A stretch of DNA of 64,000 nt, from the NCBI GenBank assembly GCA_023525975.1, contig CM042038.1, positions 12,099,272 to 12,163,271 of the forward strand, read 5' to 3'. Below, in pieces: positions 49,201 through 57,599 of the stretch. The notes beneath the pieces are model-generated. The model was not told the DNA's origin. It worked only from the letters and a program-made list of their open reading frames with translations, and ran no database searches. Numbering within the stretch: position 1 is the stretch's first letter; every line of letters begins with the position of its first letter. Source of the stretch: Smallanthus sonchifolius (Eukaryota > Streptophyta > Magnoliopsida > Asterales > Asteraceae). The position numbers and the translations under genes were made by a program.

Positions 49201-50887
49201 GTGAGATTACATTAGTCAACGGAATGTCTCGTTCCCCATAAATTACGACCTCGCTGCCGTCAGGAGCGTTAAGCTGAATCACTTTTCGTTTACACACAAT
49301 CCGAGCTTCATTGGCAGATAACCAATCCATTCCCAGTACTACATCGAATCCTCCCAAGGCTATAACGAATAATCTAACCGGAAATCTATGGCCCTCTATC
49401 TTTATGGTAAGATCGTCTACCAACTCTACCACTTTAGTGTTTCTACCCACTGCAGTCTCAACATTAAAGGCTCTTTCTATCTTGGAAGTTTTGTATTTCA
49501 GTCTTTTACAGAACGAGGAGGATATAAAACTTTTACTAGCACCTGAATCAAACAGAACAGAAACAAAGGTGTGGCCAAGGATGAACGTACCTGACACCAC
49601 GTTGGGATCTCCCCTTGCTTCCTCCTGTGTCAGGGCATAGGCTCTGGTTCTTGCTCCCCCTTTCTCAGCCTCCTTTGCCTTCTCATTGTTTGTTGTTCTT
49701 GGTTTACGGCAATCCTTGGAGAAATGTCCTGATCCACCACAGTTGTGGCACTTTCTATTGTTTGCAGAACCGGGAGCGTTGGGACATTCACGAGAGATGT
49801 GCCCGGTCTTGCCATAACGGTAACATATGTTCAACCCATACTTGCACTCCCCAAGATGTGGCCTATCACATTTGCTACAGTTGACCCTTTCCTCCGGTCT
49901 TGGCTTCTTACTTTTTGAGGCAGACCAATCCCCGCCCGAGCGCTTAGTGGCGTTAGACCATTTCTTTTGAGTTTCAGCGGGGGTTACGCCTTCTGCGGCC
50001 ACATCATCAAAAATCTTTCCACTCATAGCCACCACCGAGTCAAAGTCTCCAGGGGTGTTGGCATTAATGATTGTGCGAACTCTTGGAGGTAGCTTCTGGA
50101 TATAGCATTTGATCCTTCTTTCTTCTGTGTTCACCAAGTGGGGAACCAGCTGAGTTAACTCATTAAACCTGGAGGTGAACTGTCGATGAGTCAGGCTACC
50201 AGCCCTGAGTTCCACGAAGGCTTCTTCCATCTTATCAATCTCATTTTGGGGACAGAACTTCTGAATAACCAGTGTTTTTAGATCTTCCCACTTCATTCTA
50301 TCAATATCCCTTTCAGACTTAGCTTTCTTCACATTCTCCCACCAGCTCAGTGCCTCGAAGGCGAAAGAATGAGCGGCAAACCCTACCGCTTGGTCAGCAC
50401 GGCATTCACTCATCTTAATGACTGCAGTCATGCGGTCAATCCAGTAGTATGCGGCAATAGCATCTTTCTTCCCATCAAAAGTTGGCGGATCACAATTTCG
50501 AAAGGACTTGTAGTCGCATCCGCGTTTCTCTTCATAGTCAGAGTCCTCACCTTCAGACTCAGGTTCGATCATATTTCTATCTTCGGCCCGTAAGCCCCTT
50601 TCTCTCTCCCCTTCCACAGTCTTCAGGGCTTCAGCGAGTGCTGCAGGTAGAGTATTCTTCAGAACTGCAGCCACTTCGTCGGCTATCGCTTTCCTGACAA
50701 TTGGCTCCAAAACTAAGCCTTCTTCATCCTGTGCTCCGGGGTTACTCGGAGCATCCTCATTAGTAGTATGGATCGACACCGACCCATGAACAGAGGGTTC
50801 ACTTTCTTCTATTTCAACCCGGTTGACACGGGGCCTGCCCCTACGTCCCGTACCGGCTCCCCCCTTTGCACCTTTCCTTCCAGCCAT
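46283..50887 (-). CDS. G2 gag-pol polyprotein, intact Ty3/gypsy chromovirus type
   Basis: One uninterrupted frame of 1534 codons from ATG at 50887 to TGA at 46285-46283. Order: a gag domain (about residues 130-300), zinc knuckles (about 340-395), an aspartic protease (VLFDSGASKSFIS), reverse transcriptase (GLTNAPAAFMDMMN, VFIDDILVYS with both catalytic aspartates), RNase H (VVYSDASGQGLG), integrase (zinc finger EAHKSRYSIHPG and CLTC; core MDFITKLP, VSDRDTRF, DGQSERTIQTLEDML) and a chromodomain-like C terminus (KHRKGSEATWE). That order (integrase after RNase H, then a chromodomain) is the chromovirus plan, probably Tekay/Del-like. One oddity: the first CCHC knuckle reads CYRYGKTGH, so its second cysteine is a tyrosine; the next (CHNCGGSGH) is normal. 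Apart from that it looks competent. Confidence 0.95.
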   Translation of the reverse strand: MAGRKGAKGGAGTGRRGRPRVNRVEIEESEPSVHGSVSIHTTNEDAPSNPGAQDEEGLVLEPIVRKAIADEVAAVLKNTLPAALAEALKTVEGERERGLRAEDRNMIEPESEGEDSDYEEKRGCDYKSFRNCDPPTFDGKKDAIAAYYWIDRMTAVIKMSECRADQAVGFAAHSFAFEALSWWENVKKAKSERDIDRMKWEDLKTLVIQKFCPQNEIDKMEEAFVELRAGSLTHRQFTSRFNELTQLVPHLVNTEERRIKCYIQKLPPRVRTIINANTPGDFDSVVAMSGKIFDDVAAEGVTPAETQKKWSNATKRSGGDWSASKSKKPRPEERVNCSKCDRPHLGECKYGLNICYRYGKTGHISRECPNAPGSANNRKCHNCGGSGHFSKDCRKPRTTNNEKAKEAEKGGARTRAYALTQEEARGDPNVVSGTFILGHTFVSVLFDSGASKSFISSSFCKRLKYKTSKIERAFNVETAVGRNTKVVELVDDLTIKIEGHRFPVRLFVIALGGFDVVLGMDWLSANEARIVCKRKVIQLNAPDGSEVVIYGERDIPLTNVISQMKAEKYMRRGCEAYLAYVIDKDVKVKELSEVPVVCHYPEVFPEELPGLPPDRETEFQIDLMPGAQPVAKAPYRLAPLEMKELMTQLEELLEKGFIRPSISPWGAPVLFVKKKDGAMRMCIDYRELNKRTVKNKYPLPRIDDLFDQLQGAKWFSKIDLRSSYHQLKVREEDIPKTAFRTRYGHYEFRVMSFGLTNAPAAFMDMMNRVCRPMLDRSVIVFIDDILVYSKSKGDHACHLREVLDTLKTEKLYAKFTKCAFWLKEVQFLGHVINAEGIMVDPAKIDAVWNWEIPKTPTDVRSFLGLAGYYRRFIQDFSKIASPLTKLTRKDVKYEWGQAQTTAFEELKKRLTRAPVLTLPDGNEDLVVYSDASGQGLGCVLMQRGKVIAYASRQLKTHEVNYPTHDLELAAVVFALKIWRHYLYGVRCTIYSDHKSLKYFFEQKELNMRQRRWLELLKDYDCEILYHPGKANVVADALSRKEATTPIEVKSYQLIVTPDLMTEIERAQDEALKEENVKRERIVGQQEKLETNAYGVRTRFGRMWIPKGGELRVKILDEAHKSRYSIHPGTNKMYRDLKKEYWWPGMKNDVTDYVSKCLTCSQVKAEHQKPCGKMQPLFIPEWKWEHITMDFITKLPRTAKGHDTIWVIVDRLTKSAHFLPMRESYSSEKLAELFINEIVARHGMPLSIVSDRDTRFTSRFWRQFHEGMGTRLNISTAYHPQTDGQSERTIQTLEDMLRACIIDFGGSWDSHLPLAEFSYNNSYHVTIGMPPYEMLYGRKCRTPVCWGEIGQKDFASLDVVKATSEKFDQIKARMKAAKDRQKSYADKRRRDLEFQVGDKVLLKVSPWKGIIQFRKRGKLSPRFVGPFKIVARVGKVAYRLELPEKLSGIHPTFHVSQLRKCLADESAQVSLDDIEVDNKLNYIEEPTAILDRKEKRLRNKVIPLVKVQWKHRKGSEATWETESEMRELYPQMFDP

Positions 50888-51310
50888 GACGTTTTCTCAC
50901 TGCGAACAAGGAGATACTCATGTTATCCTGATAGGTAATTATTTAGAACACCTTGAGTAATGTAAATTACTAATTACAGAGACCGGTATGAAATTACTAA
51001 TTTACTTTACTTCCTGGGTTCTGAACATTCCCCGTCAGAGTGACGTTTGTACTCAAGTCCAGAGTTTCTACATCAAGGCACCTTCGCTCTACTTTCTATT
51101 CTAAGGTATTTGGTGTCTATGTTTCTAAACTAGGACATGGACTACCTTACTATTCTAAGGCCCTTTACTGTTTACTGTTTCTACAGTCACTAATTACTAA
51201 GGCCTTACTGTTCTCCTTTCGTGGCTTGGCTGTTCTGACTGACATCCCATTCTTCTGTCCCATTCTCAGTTCAAGTTCAGACATTTTGGCGAATGTCCGA
51301 ATCTCTCAAA
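50888..51310 (-). other. G2 untranslated leader
   Basis: About 420 bases between the primer binding site and the gag start, on the minus strand. No credible small gene is seen. It likely carries packaging signals, by analogy only. Confidence 0.5.
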
Positions 51311-51327
51311 CTATGGCTCTGATACCA
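51311..51327 (-). other. Primer binding site of G2 (initiator tRNA-Met)
   Basis: The minus-strand TGGTATCAGAGCCATAG lies three bases inside the 5' LTR. It is complementary to the 3' end of plant initiator tRNA-Met as I recall it, the usual primer of plant gypsy elements. Confidence 0.9.
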
Positions 51328-51330
51328 ACT

Positions 51331-53588
51331 TGAAAGAACCCAAACCGGGTACCTCTCACAGTTGGCAAACATTGCATATACATAGTTCTTAAACTTTGAA
51401 TCAAACATTAAACTAACAGCGGAAGTCTTTACAAAATTCAGAGTCAATTAAAACTTAAAATTTAAACATAGTTCAACAATCTAAAACTAGCAAATGGGGA
51501 TGTCAGTCTTCATCAGCAGCAACCATCCAGCCATTCACTCCTAAGCCCTCGCGGCATCATTTCTTTTCCTTTCCTTTGCTACCTGATGTGCATACTAAAA
51601 TAGTCAGCTAACGCTGGTGAGTTCAAGTTTTCTTTAGCTTTATATATATATAAAAAGGATTTTCCCTTTTAAATATACGTATTATATTATACACGTAATA
51701 CAATGAAATCTTTCTTTATTCTTTAAATACATACACATTAAAATATGTCTTCCTTCTTTAAAATACATACGTATAAAAATCTTTCTTTCTTCTTCTATAT
51801 TCATACGTATTTACTTTGTACTCTTTTCTTTAAGTCATACATTAATGTCTACAATCTGTTCTGTGCCCCCGAGCGGGCTTCTTCGTTCTTACTTCCCGAA
51901 GGAACTCTTTCTCGCGGTTATTGTTCCCTAAGGCTCAACGTCCAAAGGCCGATAACCGACTTTCTGTGCCCCCAAGCGGGCTTCTTCATTCTTTCTTAGC
52001 GACCGTCGCCGCTAGAGTAACCGTCGTTACTCATCTTAACCAGTTGCAACATCCTCGTTACAATGCCCTGCCGAGCACTGTCCCGATTTCTCTCATGGTA
52101 CATCATGGACTTGTCCATGACGCAGCATCGGCTTCGGGTAGCACTAGTCTCAAGGACTATACTACTACCTCAAGACTTGCTACTATGCTTAGAGTAGCAC
52201 TAGCCTCTAGGACTACGCTACTACTCCAAGTCTTTCGTCGTATAAGCATACTCTTACAGATTAGACAATGTATTTGACTTATTATTCTTCTCTTCGTTTA
52301 TAAAACATATAGTTAAGTAAACCATTCTTTCTTCTCTTTCTCTTGTTTATAAAACATATAGTTAAATAACCCATTCTTTCTTCTCTTTCTCTTGTTTATA
52401 AAACATATAGTTAAATAAACCATTCTTCTTTCTTTCTTTCTTTCAAAACGTTCGGTTTAACAACCGTTATCTTTCTTCCTGTCAAAACATTCGGTTTAAC
52501 AACCGTTATCTTTCTTTCTTACAAAACGTTTAATTAAATAATATACATTTATTTATAAACGTCTAATTCTTGAGTATGCACACCACCCTAAAACAGTAAA
52601 ATAGGGATCTTGAACTCACCTGATGGGTGGTCTCAGAAATGCTCTCAATTGGTCACTGAGCGTCACTAGGGTTACTCACGATCTGTATAATAAAGTTATA
52701 TGCATAAGGTATTGCTCCTAAATGACACTAGACATTACTAAGTATAAACCCCGTAGTTTCGAGTCATACCCTTTCTATCGAAACTAGGTAGTTTCGAGTC
52801 ATACTTTGCCTATCGAAACTATGTAGTTTCGAGTCATACTTTGTCTATCGAAACTATGTAGTTTCGAGTTATACTTTTGTATATCGAAACTATGTAGTTT
52901 CGAGTGGTACTCTGTCTATCGAAACTATGTAGTTTCGAGTCATACTTTGCCTATCGAAACTATGTAGTTTCGAGTGGTGACTTGTGTAAAATCTTAGTAG
53001 TTTAAGTTTAGGGTCTGTATCGAAACTATGTAGTTTCGATGGGTCTGCTACAATCGAAACTCGGTAGTTTCGAGTCATACTTTGTCTATCGAAACTATGT
53101 AGTTTCGATGACTCAGTCATCTTCCCCAAACAGAAACCCTAGATCTGGCCATTTATTCTAATCGATCAAGCTTTGAACTTTTTACGTTCGAAACGTTCCT
53201 TTACTTCCCATGAACCCAAATATGTGGTTTGTTTCAAGTTTCACACGTAAAATCTACCTCTTCACTCGATTTTTACCCTTTAACCCGAAAGTTACAAAAA
53301 CTCAGATTTAGGTATAGCGATTACCTGTTACTGCTTCTTTCCTGTTTCTTTATGCTCCAGAGGTAGTGAGCAACAAATCTTCGAGACTTTGAGCTTGATC
53401 CCGATCTTTCTCTCTCTAGACTGAGCTCTCTCTTTCTCTTTCTAGTCTTGCACAAATGAGAGGATGGGGAGAGGCTGTGTGCAGATGTAGAAGGGTTTCC
53501 TTCTAATATCGGCCCATGGGCCGAAATCTGGGCCAAGCCCACTTGTTCTTTTCCTTTTTATTTACTTTCTATTATTTGGGATGTTACA
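51331..53588 (-). mobile_element. 5' LTR of inner Ty3/gypsy element G2
   Basis: 2258 bp with TG..CA ends, paired with 43985-46242 and the same length. The duplication GCGTA follows at 53589-53593. Its promoter has not been mapped; a TTATATATATA string near 51640 is a candidate, but on the palindromic strand either orientation is possible. Confidence 0.95.
52752..53112. repeat. TAGTTTCGA palindrome array in the G2 5' LTR
   Basis: Same array as at 45406-45766: ten TAGTTTCGA motifs with intervening TCGAAACTA. It differs from the other copy by one base that I can see (TGTATATCG near 52870 versus TGTCTATCG). Confidence 0.9.
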
Positions 53589-54536
53589 GCGTAAGCAATA
53601 ACCTTGCCTCGTTGCATAAGGACACAACCGAGACCTTGGTTGGATGCATCGCAGTAAACCACGAAATCATCATTACCCTCAGGAAGTGTCAAGATTGGAG
53701 CGTCACAAAGCTTTTTCTTGAGAGTCTGAAAGGCTTCTTCTTGTTTTGGTCCCCACTCGTAAGGCTTTCCTTTATGGGTTAAGGCTGTGAGGGGCACCGC
53801 AACTTTCGAGAAGTTAGAAATGAAACGTCGGTAGTAGCCAGCTAGGCCAAGGAATGAACGGACTTCAGTAGGGGTCTTTGGAGCTTTCCAGTTTTTCACT
53901 GCTTCTATCTTTGCAGGATCTACATGAATTCCTTTCTCATTGACTATATGACCCAAGAATTGGACTTCATTTAGCCAAAACTCACACTTGGAAAATTTGG
54001 CGAACAAGGTCTCCTTCTTTAAGAGGTCTAACACCAACCGTAGGTGTTCCTCGTGATCCTTTTTAGTTTTTGAGTAGATTAAGATGTAGTCGATGAAAAC
54101 AATTACGAATTTGTCCAGGTACGGCCTACACACACGGTTCATTAAGTCCATGAATACCGCGGGCGCATTAGTTAAGCCGAAAGGCATAACCATGAATTCA
54201 TAGTGGCCATATCTTGTACGAAAGGCTATTTTTGGAATATCCTCATCATGGACACGAAGTTGATGGTAGCCAGAACGAAGGTCGATTTTGGAAAAGCATG
54301 CAGAGCCTTGAAGTTGATCAAAAAGGTTGTCAATTCTGGGCAATGGGTAACGGTTTTTTACGGTAAGCTTATTAAGCTCACGATAATCGATGCACATACG
54401 AAATGATCCATCCTTCTTCTTGACGAACAGGACATGTGCTCCCCAAGGGGAGACGCTAGGACAAATGAACCCTTTTTCGGAAAGCTCTTGAAGTTGGCTT
54501 GCTAGCTCTTGCATTTCCGAAGGTGCAAGGCGATAT
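53589..54536 (-). pseudogene. G1 pol, middle part: reverse transcriptase and start of RNase H
   Basis: An open minus-strand stretch between the two insertions. It encodes RT motifs RLAPSEMQEL, WGAHVLFVKKKDGSFRMCID, RSGYHQLRV and FGLTNAPAVFMDLMNRV, and the RNase H start VVYCDASNQGLGCVLMQRG. The catalytic motif reads FIDYILIYS: the second aspartate of FIDD is a tyrosine, which should kill polymerase activity. Its left end joins 43984 once G2 and one GCGTA copy are disregarded, and its right end joins 62736 or so once G3 and one GATAT copy are disregarded. Confidence 0.92.
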
Positions 54537-56723
54537 TGAAACACACCACTTTTAAAAAAACAAAACTTTAACGCGCGGAAGTCTTAAACCCAGGAAATTT
54601 TTTTTTTTTACCCGTCGCGTAGCGCGACACTCACCAGCCACCCCCCTCGCGTAGCGCGAGGGGCCTCTTTTAACAGAAAGTTTCTGCAGATTTCAGCACT
54701 TAGCCATTTTTCCATTTTGTTTAACATCAAAACTTTACCAATACATCTAAACATAAAATCCCAAACACTTGGGCATTTGAACACACACTTATACCACCAA
54801 TTTAACACCAAAAACACGATTTCTAGATTCAAAATATACATCCTTTACGGGAAAGTCAATTTACTTCATAAATATGCACCAAAAACATATACGAGAACCC
54901 GCGATCACCTTGGACTTGACTTGGACTACTTCGGAGCTTTTCCTACAACCACATAAACATATCACCATTAGTAATGAGATAAATTCATAACAAACAAGTA
55001 AATTCCTACTTGTTTCACCCATTCACCCATTTGACCCGTTTCCACCCAAATTGTCATTTAGGCTACATATTCTTGCACTCTTACTACAAGTTTCAATTAT
55101 GATCAACACATGATCCATTTCCATTATGGCACAAAGGCCATAACTCCGTTTCATTTATGATCAACACATGATCCTTTTCCATTATGGCACAAGGCCATAA
55201 CTCCGTTTCATTTATGATCAACACATGATCCTTTTCCATTATGGTTCTTTGACCATAACCTCCTCTTTTCCATTATGATTCTTTGATCATAACCTCCTCT
55301 TTTCCATTATGATTCTTGGATCATAACCTCCACATATTCAATATAATATTATAACCATATTCACATTCATACGTACACTTATGCATAATCAATTCATTTC
55401 ATGTATCATTCATACTATGCACAATATAACACATAATCCACAAAATTCACAACTTTTTTTCACACCTTTCATCCATTTGACCCGTTAACACCCATTTGGC
55501 CAATTAAGGATTTCATACACTTGTATATCACCTACAAGTTACTTTCATCATTTATAATTCCGTTTCATTTATGATCAACACATGATCCATTTCCATTATG
55601 GCACGTAGGCCATAACTTCGTATCCCAAAGGATACGAGATCGTAACTCCATAACCAATCTATCCATTATAGTATAAGTACTATAACTACATTCCTTCAAT
55701 TATGCATACAATTTTATGCTTATTCATAACACATAACAAATTATGCAACTTTACACATTATACATACAACTTTGCATAAAACTCATTTATCATCATAACT
55801 AAGTAAGTGCAAAAGCACTTACCTTTCGGGTTAGAAGATCCCGCTCCGCCTTCTAGACCCACAATTTGATTACCTAAACATACACACCTAGTTTAGTAAT
55901 CTAACATATACCAAAATTTCATTACAATTGAGTTCACAACTCAATTTCCCAATTCCAACCCAAATTGACCCGTTTGGGTTATCCTCATAACCAAACACCC
56001 TCTTTCACCACAAACTCACCTACTTGAGTTTCATTAACTTAATCTTAACACGAATTCTTCTTTCAAAAATTATTATTAAGTTAATTTGGTGTTTGTTCAA
56101 GTGTCTAACATCTTAAAAACACTTAATCTTCATTAATTCAACATTCTAGCATTATGATCCAAACACCCCCAATTTTCACCATATGAACCCTAACTTCTCA
56201 TAATCAAAATCAAAGGGTTCTAAGATGTTAATCATCATTCTTTAACTTTAGTTTAGCTAGATTATTAATAATCTATCACTATTTCACCACATGCATACAT
56301 AAATTCGAGTTTCTATCAAAACCCACCAAGAACACCTCAAGAATGAGAGGAAAGGGATGATCAACACTTACTTGATGTTAGAGAGGTGATGTGTGAGCCA
56401 ACACCTTCAAGTTTCAAGCTTCAAATGCACGATTTTGGCTTCAATCCCGTTTTCTCCCCTCTTCCTCTTGAACGACCCAACAACTCAAAATGAGTTCAAT
56501 TTTGACTTCTATAGTCAAATATGACAGATTTGCCATATTACATATTCAGTCCCTCAACTTTCCTTTTCTCCCCTTTCATTCCAAAACTAGCTAAAACTAG
56601 TGTAACCCCGATACTAACTTGAAACCCACTTGTTTCAACTTATTTCTAAATATTATTTTCACCATAATATTAATTAGAAATATTTGTTTATATAAAACGA
56701 AACCCGGAATTTGGTTCGTTACA
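54537..56723 (-). mobile_element. 3' LTR of inner Ty3/gypsy element G3
   Basis: 2187 bp, TG..CA ends (TGAAACACACC and GGTTCGTTACA), with GATAT at 54532-54536 matching GATAT at 62736-62740. By eye it differs from the partner LTR by about 16 substitutions, a 10-bp indel near 54712 and T-run length. It contains many perfect hairpins, including stem CCCCTCGCG with loop TAG at 54643-54663. Confidence 0.95.
55239..55326. repeat. Three tandem 34-bp units, each a 7-bp-stem hairpin
   Basis: Hairpins at 55239-55258, 55273-55292 and 55307-55326. The first stem is TTATGGT/ACCATAA; the second and third are TTATGAT/ATCATAA, a paired change that keeps the stem. Loops are TCTTTG or TCTTGG. The same set recurs in the partner LTR near 61237-61324. 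Confidence 0.85.
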
Positions 56724-56741
56724 AATCACCTCCCCTTATTT
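56724..56741 (-). other. Polypurine tract of G3
   Basis: The minus-strand AAATAAGGGGAGGTGATT abuts the LTR start TGTAACGAACC. It is intact, which fits mobilisation in trans. Confidence 0.7.
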
Positions 56742-56784
56742 GGGTTTCGTCCCCGAAACCCGACTTCACATAAAAAGGTTCGGA

Positions 56785-57590
56785 TAACATTTGAGCATTT
56801 CTTCCTCGTTTTTTTTAAGTCATTTCCGTTCCTTTCTTATGTTTCCACCTTGCCAAAACTCGGCTAATCTCTTTAATGCGTAAACGCATCAACTTTCTAT
56901 CCAAGATTGCCACTGTTTCCCCAACATAAATCAACTTATCATCCAATACAATATCATCCAATGGGACAAAAGTAGATTCATTCGTCAAAATTTTCGCAAA
57001 TGAGACACATGAAACGTGCTATGAAGTCTACTTAGTCCCTCCGGTAGCTCCAAACGATAAGCTACCGCACCCACCCTTACTATCACCTTAAACGGTCTGA
57101 CGAAACGTGGGCTTAACTTCCCCTGTTTCCTAAACCGTATCACCCATTTCCAAGGAGAGACCTTCAAAAGCACAAAGTCCCCCACTTGAAACTCAATCGC
57201 CCGCTTCCTATTATCCGCATAGGACTTTTGGCGATCTTGCGCCGCCTTTACTCTTAAGCACGTGAGACACCTCTCAACATACTTAACAACATCACGCCTC
57301 ATACCCGGCCACCAAAAATGACGCCTCAAATAATAAAACATCTTTGTGACACCCGGATGGATAGAATTTTTGGATTTATGCGCTTCATCCAAAATAGTTG
57401 TCAAAACACTTGACAACCTAGGAATCCAAATCCTATCAAAGCATGTCTTCAAGCCCATGCTATTTTCACCAAGCTTATCAACATAAGCAACCATCCGCTC
57501 TTTCTTCAAGTCACCACCAAGTGCTAACATTTGAGCCTCTCGAAATTCGTCAATAAGAGACGATGAAATTGTCATCATGAATGACTTCAC
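56785..57590 (-). pseudogene. G3 pol remnant: integrase zinc finger fused to integrase C terminus
   Basis: The minus-strand frame (57590-56985, 201 codons) holds the linker after RNase H, the integrase zinc finger (DEAHKSKNSIHPG, CLTC) and then, at about 57245, jumps directly to the region starting AQDRQKSYAD and the post-core domain (VLLKVSPWKW, RLELPEGLS). About 200 residues with the whole DDE core, present in G2, are missing. A frameshift near 56995 follows, and chromodomain traces (ILDRKLMRLR, RWKHKKGTEM) continue to about 56810. It cannot make a working integrase. Confidence 0.85.
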
Positions 57591-57599
57591 TTTAATGTA

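Noticed and set aside
49311..49884. Plus-strand frames opposite G2 gag-protease
   Set aside because: Shadows of the long minus-strand polyprotein.
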